A stretch of 64,000 nucleotides of DNA from Marinobacter sp. SS21 (lineage in GTDB: Bacteria > Pseudomonadota > Gammaproteobacteria > Pseudomonadales > Oleiphilaceae): the NCBI RefSeq assembly GCF_028369065.1, contig NZ_JAQNDA010000018.1, positions 1-64,000 on the forward strand, written 5' to 3'. The position numbers and the translations under genes were made by a program. Below the pieces are notes generated by a model. It was not told where the DNA came from. It ran no database searches and worked only from the letters and a program-made list of their open reading frames with translations. How positions within the stretch are numbered: the stretch's first letter is position 1; each line of letters begins with the position of its first letter. This document shows, piece after piece, positions 5,451 through 14,312 of this stretch.

Positions 5451-7775
5451 CTAGACCGGCGAGGCTGCTATCCGGTTCGTTGGGGCGGCCGTTTCGAGTT
5501 TGATAGCGATGAACTTGGAGGTTGGCGTGAAGGTTCGATCGCCATAGCTATCAAGCGGTACCAAGGGGTTGGTTTCCGGGTAATAGGCCGCGGCCTGTCC
5601 TGGCGGCAAATCGTAGGCGACCAGCATGAAGTTGGACACCCTCCGTTCGCGTCCATCGCTCCAAAGTGACACCAGATCGACCCTGTCACCGGGCTCGAAG
5701 CCCAGTCGACGAACATCCTTTTCGTTCACAAAGATGACGTCGCGCAGGCCAAACACGCCACGATACCGATCATCCAAGCCGTACAACGTAGTGTTGTATT
5801 GGTCGTGCGAGCGCAGGGTCTGAAGGATCAGGTCGGGTCTGCTGCCTTGTATCAGCACTTCGTTGTTAATCAGTTCCTTGGGAAGGACGCTCGGCATAAA
5901 GCGGGCCTTGCCAATACCGGTTTGCCAGATTCGCTCGGCGGCGGTATTACCCAGGTGGAAGCCACCGGGAAGCTTCAGCTTTTCGTTGAAATTTTCAAAA
6001 CCGGGGATCGTATCCGCAATCATCTCCCGAATGCGGCTGTAATCGTCCGTAACGCTTTCCCAATCGATTGGATGGTTACCCAGTGTGGCCTTGGCCATGC
6101 CGGCGACGATGGCTGGTTCCGATCGCAATTGGGGGGAACTTGGCGTTAGCTGCCCGTAGGAGATATGAACCATGCTGAAGGTGTCTTCCACCGTCACCCC
6201 CTGCGGACCTTCGGCCTGCATGTCGATCTCGGTGCGCCCCAAACACGGCAGGATCAGCGAATCCCGTCCGGTGACCAGGTGAGACCGGTTGAGTTTGGTT
6301 GAGATATTGACCGTTAGATTGCAGTTACGCAGTGCCTGGTGGGTGCGGTGACTGTCCGGTGTCGCTTGAGCAAAGTTACCCCCCAGCGCGATGAAAACCT
6401 TAGCACGCTGCTGCTCCATTGCCTTGATCGCCATCACCGTATTGTGGCCGTGAAGACGGGGCACGTTGAATTTGAACCGTTGTTCCAGTGCGTCCAGTAA
6501 CCGACTTGGAGGCCGCTCATCAATGCCCATGGTGCGGTCGCCCTGAACGTTGCTGTGACCTCGTACCGGAGACACGCCGGCTCCGGGCTTTCCAATATTG
6601 CCCCGTAACAACTGAAGGTTGACGATTTCCTGGACGGTCGCGACCGAATGGCGATGCTGTGTCACTCCCATCGCCCAGTACATGATTACCCGTTCTGCTC
6701 GCCGATACATTCGCGCGGCCAACTCCAGATCGTCAAGGCTCAATCCGGATTGCTCAACAATATGATCCCAGCTTGTTGCATCGACGACATCGAGGTACTC
6801 ATCGAGCCCAGAGGTGTGCTCGTCAATAAATGCGTGATCGAAAACCGGTGGCAGCCCCTGCTCTCGCGCGTCACGCTCCCAGGCTAAGAGAAACTTGGCG
6901 ATACCCCGCATAACGGCCATATCACCACCCAGCGCAGGCCGGAAGTAGGCGGTATTGGTGGGCTCCGAGCCATTTTTCAGCATTTCGAACGGATGCTGTG
7001 GGTGCTGGAAACGCTCCAACCCTCTTTCCTTTAACGGGTTGATGCAGACCACTTGGGCTCCACGCTGCACGGCCTCACGCAAAGGCTCAAGCATTCGCGG
7101 GTGATTGGTTCCCGGATTCTGTCCAATCACAAAAATCGCATCGGCCTTGGCCAGATCCTCAAACACCACGGTGCCCTTACCGACCCCAAGGCTTTCCTTC
7201 ATCCCCACACCGCTGGCTTCATGGCACATGTTGGAACAGTCGGGAAAGTTATTGGTACCAAACGCTCGGACGAACAACTGGTACAGGAAAGCCGCCTCAT
7301 TACTAGCTCGGCCCGAAGTGTAGAATTCCGCCTGGTCGGGTGAATCGAGGGCTTGCAGGTGGTGGCTGATCAGGGCAAACGCCTCCTCCCAGGTGGTTTC
7401 GACATAATGATCCGTGGCTGCGTTGTATCGCATGGGATGGGTAAGTCGGCCTTGATATTCAAGCCAGTAGTCGGTCTGATGGGAAAGCTCTGATACGCTG
7501 TACTTTGCAAAAAAACCAGGATCCACCAGCCTACCAGAGGCTTCCCAGTTCACCGCCTTTGCGCCATTTTCGCAGAACTTCACCAACCCTTTCTCGGGGG
7601 CGTCTCCCCATGCGCATCCTGGACAGTCGAACCCTTTGTTCTGGTTGGTTTTGAGCATCGCCCGGATATTATTGACCGCATTGCCGCTTTCCAACCAGCT
7701 TTTGGTGACGCTTTTGAGGGCGCCCCAACCCCCAGCCGGTTTGTCGTAAGGCTTTATCGGTTCATTATCGCTCAC
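5451..7775 (-). CDS. FdhF/YdeP-type molybdopterin oxidoreductase, single subunit
   Basis: 774 residues from the GTG at 7775, which has GGGAG upstream; the open frame runs further but the extra 48 codons do not look coding. The N-terminus has CPGCAWGD...C for a [4Fe-4S] cluster. Next come Mo-bis-MGD binding stretches (TSGRASNEAAFLYQLFVRA, NMCHEASGVGMKESLGVGKGT, GQNPGTNHPRM, RGHSNVQGDRTMG) and a C-terminal MGD-binding barrel (LRSHDQYNTTLYG). It resembles E. coli YdeP and similar proteins sometimes called formate dehydrogenase alpha; a formate substrate is not proven. No electron-transfer subunit is adjacent. No in-frame UGA or selenocysteine is seen. FdhD is convergent and a LysR gene is divergent. 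Confidence 0.88.
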   Translation of the reverse strand: MSDNEPIKPYDKPAGGWGALKSVTKSWLESGNAVNNIRAMLKTNQNKGFDCPGCAWGDAPEKGLVKFCENGAKAVNWEASGRLVDPGFFAKYSVSELSHQTDYWLEYQGRLTHPMRYNAATDHYVETTWEEAFALISHHLQALDSPDQAEFYTSGRASNEAAFLYQLFVRAFGTNNFPDCSNMCHEASGVGMKESLGVGKGTVVFEDLAKADAIFVIGQNPGTNHPRMLEPLREAVQRGAQVVCINPLKERGLERFQHPQHPFEMLKNGSEPTNTAYFRPALGGDMAVMRGIAKFLLAWERDAREQGLPPVFDHAFIDEHTSGLDEYLDVVDATSWDHIVEQSGLSLDDLELAARMYRRAERVIMYWAMGVTQHRHSVATVQEIVNLQLLRGNIGKPGAGVSPVRGHSNVQGDRTMGIDERPPSRLLDALEQRFKFNVPRLHGHNTVMAIKAMEQQRAKVFIALGGNFAQATPDSHRTHQALRNCNLTVNISTKLNRSHLVTGRDSLILPCLGRTEIDMQAEGPQGVTVEDTFSMVHISYGQLTPSSPQLRSEPAIVAGMAKATLGNHPIDWESVTDDYSRIREMIADTIPGFENFNEKLKLPGGFHLGNTAAERIWQTGIGKARFMPSVLPKELINNEVLIQGSRPDLILQTLRSHDQYNTTLYGLDDRYRGVFGLRDVIFVNEKDVRRLGFEPGDRVDLVSLWSDGRERRVSNFMLVAYDLPPGQAAAYYPETNPLVPLDSYGDRTFTPTSKFIAIKLETAAPTNRIAASPV

Positions 7776-8016
7776 AGCGGACTCCCGGCGGCTATTCGAT
7801 TTGATGACTTCACGTTTGCTGGCACGATCTCCCAAAGGGGCCAGTAAAAATATAATCATCATGGCAAGTTGCGGCCAATCGAAAATTAGAAACGATCGAT
7901 CAGTTCTGTCTATGACCACCGAAGAAATTCCTGCCGTTTCGGGCGATAGAGTGGAATGATCACGCGTTCAGAAGCATCGATTTGACGTCAATCAGAGATC
8001 GGCGTTGAATAACTAG

Positions 8017-8295
8017 GGAGTCTCTGATTAACTCCGGATCACCTCTGGCATTCAGAGCCATTCACAATCAAGGCGCGACTTTGCAGTAATGTCTGGACCT
8101 TGCAAAAAGGCGCAACGCCGAGTGTGGATGGCTCTGAACGCCCCGCAGGGCGCGTTCTGAAGGCTGCACCTGCGGCGTTGCGGCTCTTGCCAAGGCCAAG
8201 TTCTTTATCAAAACAGGGCCATTGGCTGCGAACCGCGTCTTGCATCTACAGCCTTCAGATCGCGCAGAGGTGATTCGGAGTTAATCAGAGGCTCC
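8017..8295. repeat. MITE-like element, copy 1 (full form, about 280 bp)
   Basis: The left end reads GGAGTCTCTGATTAACTCCG and goes on through GATCACCTCTG; the right end is its inverted repeat with about two mismatches over 31 bp. The flanks are CTAG on the left and CGAG on the right, an imperfect 4-bp duplication. The inside is GC-rich, with no credible gene; a 68-codon minus frame is not taken as coding. It sits in the divergent promoter region between the molybdoenzyme and LysR genes. The core is shared with the copy at 16961. Confidence 0.75.
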
Positions 8296-8380
8296 CGAGG
8301 GAGCGGATTGGTTCTTTGTTGGCTAACGCTTACCAGTTCGATGACCCGTCTAAACTCAACCAACGCAGTTGCTCGTTCCC

Positions 8381-9274
8381 ATGGACATCAAACAACTCAA
8401 ATTTCTCATTGCCCTGGACCAGACGCGCCATTTTGGAAAAGCCGCAGAGCTTTGTCATGTGACTCAGCCAACGCTGTCCATGAGACTTCGCAACCTGGAA
8501 GACGAGCTGGACCTTGTTTTGGTGGCCCGCGGCCAGCGGTTCGAGGGTTTTACCGAAGCCGGCGAGCGAGTATTGGCCTGGGCCCGAACGCTCATGGCAG
8601 CCTATGACGGACTGCAATCGGAGGCGGCAAGCTGCCGGGGACAACTGGTCGGCAGCCTGCGGCTTGGAACCGTGCCACTGTCCAGTCTCAATCCGATGGC
8701 GTTGGTGGCGCCCCTGTCGCGCCAACACCCCGAGTTATGTTTTCAGCTGACTTCGATGAGTTCGGAACAGATTCTTGACGGCATGAGCCGTAACAAGATC
8801 GATCTAGGGCTGTGCTATCTCGAGCAAGTCGAACCCGATCAGTTCGATTGGATTGAGCTGGGCGCTACCACCATGGGTCTGCTCTACGACACCCGACACT
8901 TTCAGTTCGATAAAGCGGAGTTAACCTGGGAAGATGTTAGCCATGTACCGCTGGGTCTTCTGACACAGGGCATGCACTACCGCCACTCGATCGCGCTGAG
9001 CTTCAGTAGCAGAGGGTTGGACCCCCGCCCCATTGTTGAAAGTGACTCCACTTTTCAATTGGTGCAAGCGGTGGGAGCCGGAATCTGCTGCGCCATCATG
9101 CCTCTACACAGCGGGGTTGAGTCATTGAGCGATTACCTGCGGATTCTACCTGTTGCCAACGCAAAGACCACCGCGCCGATCGGGCTGTTGATGCGTCGGG
9201 CGGAACCAAGATCCGCTCTGGCGGAAAAGTGCTTTGAAGAGGCGCGGGCAATCTTTGCTACACCGGGCAGCTGA
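8381..9274 (+). CDS. LysR-family transcriptional regulator
   Basis: 297 residues. The N-terminal winged helix is clear (MDIKQLKFLIALDQTRHFGKAA, HVTQPTLSMRLRNLEDELD), followed by a linker helix and a periplasmic-binding-like effector domain from about residue 90 (GSLRLGTVPLSSLNPMALVAPL). The ATG at 8381 is the family-typical start, although its ribosome site is weak. It is divergent from the FdhF-like gene, about 600 bp away with a MITE-like insertion between, so it may control the formate-dehydrogenase-like system. The effector is unknown. Confidence 0.9.
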   Translation: MDIKQLKFLIALDQTRHFGKAAELCHVTQPTLSMRLRNLEDELDLVLVARGQRFEGFTEAGERVLAWARTLMAAYDGLQSEAASCRGQLVGSLRLGTVPLSSLNPMALVAPLSRQHPELCFQLTSMSSEQILDGMSRNKIDLGLCYLEQVEPDQFDWIELGATTMGLLYDTRHFQFDKAELTWEDVSHVPLGLLTQGMHYRHSIALSFSSRGLDPRPIVESDSTFQLVQAVGAGICCAIMPLHSGVESLSDYLRILPVANAKTTAPIGLLMRRAEPRSALAEKCFEEARAIFATPGS

Positions 9275-9313
9275 AGGGACCCAGAGGTTTAAATGGGCCT
9301 TACGAGCAGGCCG

Positions 9314-9589
9314 TTAATCGGGTATGTGCAGGAAGGTCACCCGATCTTTCGTGAAGGAGATCTCAGTGCCATCCGCTTTGCGCAAGGTGTATTCGCCGCT
9401 GAACAAATCAATGGTTAAATCGCCCTTGAGCTCGCAGGCCTCGGTGACGCATCCATCCAGAAAAACGGTGACGTCTTTTGTGGTCTGCAACGCGGGCGCA
9501 ATATAGAGTCCGATAACGACGATTATTGGAATCAGCCACCAAAATTTAATTCGTTGCCTGAGTGTGTCGTTATCGCCGATTAATGCCAT
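9314..9589 (-). CDS. Small single-pass membrane protein of unknown function
   Basis: 91 residues. One transmembrane helix (FWWLIPIIVVIGLYIAPAL, about residues 16-34) is followed by a periplasmic beta-rich tail with two cysteines (DGCVTEACELKG) that could form a disulfide, and a strand pattern LFSGEYTLRKADGTEISF. An AAGAGA lies upstream of the ATG. I do not recognise the family. It is convergent with the LysR gene. Confidence 0.65.
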   Translation of the reverse strand: MALIGDNDTLRQRIKFWWLIPIIVVIGLYIAPALQTTKDVTVFLDGCVTEACELKGDLTIDLFSGEYTLRKADGTEISFTKDRVTFLHIPD

Positions 9590-9712
9590 GAGCGGGCGTC
9601 TCTTGAAGCGGAATAGGAATAGAAGGAAAGCGCGTTCGGTAGCACAAGGGCTCGGGTCAGTTTAACACTCAAGGTCGTGACAGTGCGATTGATGTCAGTT
9701 GCGGTGTTTGTA

Positions 9713-9744
9713 CCGGGGGCTTGCGATTCAGCGCCAGCCCCCGG
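9713..9744 (-). terminator. Strong GC stem-loop downstream of the outer-membrane barrel gene
   Basis: CCGGGGGCT (9713-9721) pairs with AGCCCCCGG (9736-9744), a 9-bp perfect stem with a 14-base loop, 23 bases past the end of the barrel gene on the minus strand. No T-tract follows, so termination may need other factors. Confidence 0.45.
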
Positions 9745-9766
9745 CTGTTTAAACAGGTTGAGGTTG

Positions 9767-10345
9767 TCAGAACATGAAAGTCAGGCCGACGCTGAGACCA
9801 TCGATGGTATCGTCGTCCTTGTCAAAGTACCTCATATACTCGAGATTGCCTGACAGTTCTTTGGACATCTCCAGGTTAACTCCCAGGCCATAGGACAGAT
9901 CAGATTCGTCGTCCTTGAATGTTCCGAACACGGTGTCCAGTTCCAACTCGATCCTGGTAAAGCCGATGATGGCGTATGGCGTAGCGGGTGACTCGTTGGC
10001 CAGGTTCAGCGTAGCGTAGCCGCCAAAGAAATTGTCCATGGAGAGTTCGGCGCCGTCGATCCGGTCGTCGTCAACGCCAAAACCACCGCGTGCTTCAACG
10101 CCCAAATACGGTGTGGCCAACACGCCGACCTTGGCAGACAAGGTACCTACATCAGCGTCATCGAGTCCGTCCAGGTCAATGTTCATGAACGAATAGTTAA
10201 GACCGGCATAGGCACCACCAACGCCAGATTTGTACATATCTCCTGCCTGTGCCCCCAGGCTGGTCAACCCGGCCGCCACTGCCAGGCCCAATAACATCAA
10301 TGTCCGTTTGTTGGTTGCGCTACGCTTCATTCGACTAATCTCCAT
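9767..10345 (-). CDS. Small outer-membrane beta-barrel protein
   Basis: 192 residues with a signal peptide (KRTLMLLGLAVAAGLTSLGAQA, cleavage before GDMYK) and an eight-strand-like barrel of alternating residues: GGAYAGLNYSFMNIDL, GVLATPYLGVEARGGFGV, TPYAIIGFTRIELEL, LSYGLGVNLEMSKEL, ending VGLTFMF with the terminal Phe used for BAM-dependent insertion. Loops are rich in Asp. This is the OmpA/OmpX-like barrel class with no known specific role. The start is supported by AGGAG six bases before the ATG. Confidence 0.85.
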   Translation of the reverse strand: MEISRMKRSATNKRTLMLLGLAVAAGLTSLGAQAGDMYKSGVGGAYAGLNYSFMNIDLDGLDDADVGTLSAKVGVLATPYLGVEARGGFGVDDDRIDGAELSMDNFFGGYATLNLANESPATPYAIIGFTRIELELDTVFGTFKDDESDLSYGLGVNLEMSKELSGNLEYMRYFDKDDDTIDGLSVGLTFMF

Positions 10346-10462
10346 GTTTCACTCCTATTTAGCTAACCCCTTGAAGTTTGCATCATTTGAGACCGGAAAC
10401 CAGAAATACGTTAAAAGATAACGTCATTTTAATGGTGGAATAGGGCCCGCCAGGTTTGGCCT

Positions 10463-11053
10463 TCAGTCATCGCCCTGCTCCCGCATGATGGCTTCCAGGC
10501 TGATCTTCGGGCAGACCGCGTTATTGATGTAATCCATCAGGCTGGTGGCGGCTCTACGAATGTTCTTTTCCGCCGCTGGATCCGTGCAACGGCCGCTCTC
10601 ATCAAACACTTGCTGGACATGGGCGATGGATACAGCGAGAGGGAGTGGAACGGCGCCAACGTGGGCGCAGATGGCGCGAAGCTGCTCCGTGGATTTGACC
10701 GCGCCAATGGTGCCGGCAGCGACCCCGAGAATTGACACAGGCTTACCGGCCAGCATGCTGGGAAATCCCAGGTTATCGATGGCGAGCTTCATCGGGCTGC
10801 TGATGCCGCCATGGTATTCAGGGGAAGCCAGTAAGACACCCGTAGCCTCTTTAACCTGGAGTTGAAACTGCGCGATGGCATCAGGTTGCTTTGCCGGCAA
10901 ACCGGGTAGTGGCAGATCCAGTGGTGCCAGCTGAATGGTTGTTACCTTCACATTTGGGACCGAGCGGAGTTCAGAAACCGCAAGCTCCAGCGCCATATTG
11001 GTGTAGTTTCCCGGCCGTACGCTGCCACAGATTGCAACAATATTTATGGTCAT
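10463..11053 (-). CDS. NADPH-dependent FMN reductase-like flavoprotein
   Basis: 196 residues with a flavodoxin-like fold. The FMN phosphate loop is ICGSVRPGNYTNMALELA, and the flavin loop is LLASPEYHGGISSPMKLAIDNLG, as in the azobenzene reductase/ChrR group that reduces quinones, chromate or azo dyes with NAD(P)H. AGGAG precedes the ATG. It is divergent from a TonB-dependent receptor; reduction of an imported iron complex is possible but only a guess. Confidence 0.88.
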   Translation of the reverse strand: MTINIVAICGSVRPGNYTNMALELAVSELRSVPNVKVTTIQLAPLDLPLPGLPAKQPDAIAQFQLQVKEATGVLLASPEYHGGISSPMKLAIDNLGFPSMLAGKPVSILGVAAGTIGAVKSTEQLRAICAHVGAVPLPLAVSIAHVQQVFDESGRCTDPAAEKNIRRAATSLMDYINNAVCPKISLEAIMREQGDD

Positions 11054-11099
11054 GTGATTCGTTCTCCTGGGGTGATCTCGCTCTTTACAATCGGTTGTT

Positions 11100-11116
11100 C
11101 GGAAATCAGAGGCCCC
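11100..11116. repeat. Possible remnant of the MITE right end
   Basis: CGGAAATCAGAGGCCCC followed by TTAA resembles the right end of the MITE family (CGGAGTTAATCAGAGGCTCC plus TTAA) with a small deletion. Only about 17 bases match, so chance is possible. It lies in the divergent promoter region between the FMN reductase and the TonB-dependent receptor. Confidence 0.35.
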
Positions 11117-11340
11117 TTAAAACTAGCAGAGCGTGTGCTACCTGCCCGAAAGGTCGATATTTTTTCTGTCCCTACGGCACCTTGCACATTACTCAGCAGA
11201 GTCTAGACTTCGGATCAACAAGGAGTTTTTGGAAATCAGGCAGATGATTGCTCGGCTTATCACCAATTTTTCTGTTGGCTCTGGCCAAAGCTTGCCTTTA
11301 GTGTTAGAAACTAACTCCAATTCATTGAAATCCCTAGTTA

Positions 11341-13497
11341 ATGGAAATGGGGCGCTACATTATGCTGCCAGGCACTCAGTGCACTCTCCGTTCTGCAACC
11401 AAGCGCATTACCTCCGCTGGTCTGGTATTGGGTTGGGCGCTGCTGCCTTACTCCGCCCAGGCTCAGGGCAGCGACGACCATCTCTGGGATATTTCACTGG
11501 AAGAGCTGGGCCAGATCCGGGTGGTGTCCATCGCCTCCGGGACGGCGACACCGCTTGATAAGGCGGCGGCGATCACGTCGGTCATCAACGCGGATGAGAT
11601 TGCCGCGATGGGAGCGACAGACCTTGACCAGGTTCTGGAAACGGTGCCTGGCCTCCACGTCACGCATTCCGATCAGGTGTTTTCGTCCAAATACATCTTT
11701 CGGGGCATTACCTCCAGCTTTAACCCTCAGGCCTTGCTGCTCGTTAACGGCATTCCGGTTACCACCATGATGTTTGGAAATCGGGGGAATGCCTGGGGAG
11801 GCATGCCGGTTAAGGCCATCAAGCGGATTGAGGTTATCCGGGGGCCTGGGTCAGCGCTTTATGGGGCCGATGCCTACGCGGGGGTCATTAACATCATCAC
11901 AAAGGATTGGCGTGATACCCAGGGCGGAGTTATCGGTGGTCGAATCGGTAGCTTTAACTCCCGCGGCGGCTGGCTCGAAGCAGGCAACCAATACGACGAC
12001 CTGGGCGTCAGCCTGATTCTGGAATACCAGAGCACCGACGGATGGCGTGAAACCATCGACCACGATGCCCAAACCAATTTCGATACCGCATTCGGAACGT
12101 CAGCCTCGCTGGCGCCGGGACCGGTCAACACCGCCATGGACCAGCTGGATGCGCGGCTAGACGTGGGCACCGACAACTGGCGCCTCCGTGCGGGGCTGCA
12201 GGACCGTAAGAATTTGGGCACCGGACCTGGCGTCGCCCAGGCTCTGGACCCCGAGGGACAGTTTGGTTCCCAGCGGATTAATGTCGACTATACCTACAAT
12301 TGGAAAGAACTTGTCGAAGGTTTTGATGCCGAGGCCCGGGTCAGTTACTTCAATATTACCCAGGAGCCGGAGAACGACATCATACTTTTCCCTGCTGGTG
12401 CCTTTGGCGGGCTGTTTCCGGATGGCTTTATTGGCAGCCCGGGCTACAAGGAACACCAGGCACGTTTTGATCTTAGTTCGGTGTACCGGGGTTTTGACGA
12501 TCATCGTCTGCACGCCGGCATTGGGGGTTTGTGGGCGGATCTGTACGAGGTAACGGAGAGCAAGAATTTTAATCCGGATTTTTCACCCAAGGGGGCTGTC
12601 GTCGATGTCTCCGACGACCCCGATCAGGTATGGATGCCGGAAGAAGATCGCACCAGTTATTATGCCTTCTTGCAGGATGAATGGCAGTTCGCCCAAAACT
12701 GGCAATTGGTTAGCGGTGTTCGTTACGACCATTACTCGGATTTTGGTCAGACCATCAATCCTCGTGCCGCCCTCATCTGGGCAACGACTGACTCGATCAC
12801 CACCAAGTTGCTGTACGGACGTGCGTTTCGTGCGCCGTCGTTGAATGAGCTTCACGTTGCCAACAACCCCGTGGTTCAGGGTAATCCCGATCTTGATCCT
12901 GAAACCATCGATACCGTTGAACTGGCATTTGCGCACCAGGTGACGTCCGATTTGTTTTATGGATTCAACCTGTTTCACTATGAAATTGAAGATTTGATCA
13001 CCCAGGAGGCCATCCCGGGCGCGGTCGCCACCGAGCACCGGAATTCCGGTGAGCGCACAGGCCATGGGGGGGAGTTTGAACTGAGCTACCAACCGCTGGA
13101 TGTGTTAACGCTTGTTGCGAATTACGCCTATCAGGATGCGGAAGACGACCGTACCGGTGAATCGATGGGTGAAGCCCCCAACCACCAGGCCTACGTGCGT
13201 ACCGAGTGGCAATTAACGCCCAAGCTACAGTTGACCACACAGGTGAATTGGGTGGGGGAGCAAGATCGGGGGGCGATGGATGCACGAGACCCGGTAGACG
13301 ATTACACCACGGTTGATCTTACCTTGCGTACGAACGATACCCGCATGCCAGGCTTGGGGTTGTCTCTGGCAATTCGCAATCTGTTCGACCAGGATGTGCG
13401 GGACCCCAGTCCCTTTGCAGCTCCGGTTCCGTCCGTACCGGGTGACTTCCCGATGGCCGGACGCAACCTGGTTGGAGAGGTTAAATACGCCTTCTAG
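11341..13497 (+). CDS. TonB-dependent outer membrane receptor
   Basis: About 718 residues. A signal peptide (SAGLVLGWALLPYSAQAQG) precedes a plug domain (VLETVPGLHVTHSD, IEVIRGPGSALYGADAYAGVINIIT) and a 22-strand barrel that ends VGEVKYAF with the terminal Phe. The motif near the mature N-terminus, WDISLEELGQIRVVSIASG, is like receptors of the FepA/CirA/BtuB group. The ligand is probably a ferric siderophore or another scarce compound; nothing in the barrel lets me choose. Three in-frame ATGs (11341, 11347, 11362) could start it. No clear Fur box was found upstream. It is convergent with the ThDP/citrate-synthase-like operon and overlaps its last gene by 4 bases. Confidence 0.92.
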   Translation: MEMGRYIMLPGTQCTLRSATKRITSAGLVLGWALLPYSAQAQGSDDHLWDISLEELGQIRVVSIASGTATPLDKAAAITSVINADEIAAMGATDLDQVLETVPGLHVTHSDQVFSSKYIFRGITSSFNPQALLLVNGIPVTTMMFGNRGNAWGGMPVKAIKRIEVIRGPGSALYGADAYAGVINIITKDWRDTQGGVIGGRIGSFNSRGGWLEAGNQYDDLGVSLILEYQSTDGWRETIDHDAQTNFDTAFGTSASLAPGPVNTAMDQLDARLDVGTDNWRLRAGLQDRKNLGTGPGVAQALDPEGQFGSQRINVDYTYNWKELVEGFDAEARVSYFNITQEPENDIILFPAGAFGGLFPDGFIGSPGYKEHQARFDLSSVYRGFDDHRLHAGIGGLWADLYEVTESKNFNPDFSPKGAVVDVSDDPDQVWMPEEDRTSYYAFLQDEWQFAQNWQLVSGVRYDHYSDFGQTINPRAALIWATTDSITTKLLYGRAFRAPSLNELHVANNPVVQGNPDLDPETIDTVELAFAHQVTSDLFYGFNLFHYEIEDLITQEAIPGAVATEHRNSGERTGHGGEFELSYQPLDVLTLVANYAYQDAEDDRTGESMGEAPNHQAYVRTEWQLTPKLQLTTQVNWVGEQDRGAMDARDPVDDYTTVDLTLRTNDTRMPGLGLSLAIRNLFDQDVRDPSPFAAPVPSVPGDFPMAGRNLVGEVKYAF

Positions 13498-14312
13498 CTT
13501 GGCGTTTCTTCCTTATTATCAGACCACTCCCGCTTAGCCGGCCCTCCGTAGCAGATGCTGGTGCAGCGCATGGGGAAGAAGGCCCCTTCCGGCTTCTCGG
13601 CCGCATCCAGGAAACAAGGGGTCATGCCGGCCAGGAAAATGGGCGTCATGAACAATTGATATTCTTCAGCGTTCAGGCCAACGTCGGCCGCCAAAGCTGC
13701 ATCAATGGCGGCAATGTTCATGGAGTAACCATAGGTGGTCCTCAGGTACTCGTAGACGTCCAGGGCCATGTTCAGAAAACGGCCGTCAGAAAAACCCCAT
13801 TCTTTGGCCTTTTCCAGTGTGTGGGAGATGCGCTCATCCGCACTGGCCAGGGGGCGCCCGTAGCCGTAGATTATCCTGCCCTGGGATTTCTCCAATTCAA
13901 CAAATTCGGTCAATGATTTACCCTCGTCACACCAGCGACCGGCCCGGTAGAAGAAGTCCAGTGCGCGCACTTCCGGGCGGCGTCCGTAGATGGAAGCTTC
14001 GGAAATGCTAAGCCCCGCCATTAAGGCCAGGGACGGCGTAGTTCGTACGCTGCCCGCCAGTGCCGTCACGTGGTTCGGCCATATCGAGGGGTCTGGAAAG
14101 CTGGTGGCGACATAGTAGTAGTTCAGCAGCCGGTACACTTGTTCACCAGGGTCCCGCCCAAGGATGCTGAACAGGTACAGATGCAGCCATTCGTAATTTC
14201 CTAGCTGCTTATGCAAATCCCTGCCATGCATAACCACTCGTTCGGTGAGAAAGGCCTTCCCGCGGTTGGTTAACCAATGGGACTCGGTGTCCAGTAAGCG
14301 GCGGTGGCTCAT
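13494..14312 (-). CDS. Divergent citrate-synthase-fold protein B
   Basis: 272 residues, helical, shorter than bacterial citrate synthase (about 430). It can be aligned by eye to the core of the fold: SFPDPSIWPNHVTALAGSV, then SEASIYGRRPEVRALDFF, then IIYGYGRPLASADERI, then a C-terminal FLAGMTPCFLDAAEKPEGAFF. The third segment corresponds to the G-[FY]-G-H...DPR signature, but the catalytic His is replaced by Arg and DPR by DER. Its start overlaps the stop of the upstream paralogue (ATGA), so the two are translationally coupled and may form a heteromer. The reaction is unknown. Confidence 0.75.
   Translation of the reverse strand: MSHRRLLDTESHWLTNRGKAFLTERVVMHGRDLHKQLGNYEWLHLYLFSILGRDPGEQVYRLLNYYYVATSFPDPSIWPNHVTALAGSVRTTPSLALMAGLSISEASIYGRRPEVRALDFFYRAGRWCDEGKSLTEFVELEKSQGRIIYGYGRPLASADERISHTLEKAKEWGFSDGRFLNMALDVYEYLRTTYGYSMNIAAIDAALAADVGLNAEEYQLFMTPIFLAGMTPCFLDAAEKPEGAFFPMRCTSICYGGPAKREWSDNKEETPS

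Noticed and set aside
5451..7775. Selenocysteine-containing formate dehydrogenase
   Set aside because: The frame has no in-frame TGA; selD in the window therefore does not serve this gene by that route.
8039..8245. 68-codon open frame on the minus strand inside the MITE
   Set aside because: It lies wholly within the repeat element, starts inside the inverted repeat, and reads as low-quality Arg/Gly-rich protein with no family features.
11054..11340. Riboswitch or Fur box before the TonB-dependent receptor
   Set aside because: No 19-bp GATAATGATAATCATTATC-like run and no cobalamin-element box was found by eye.
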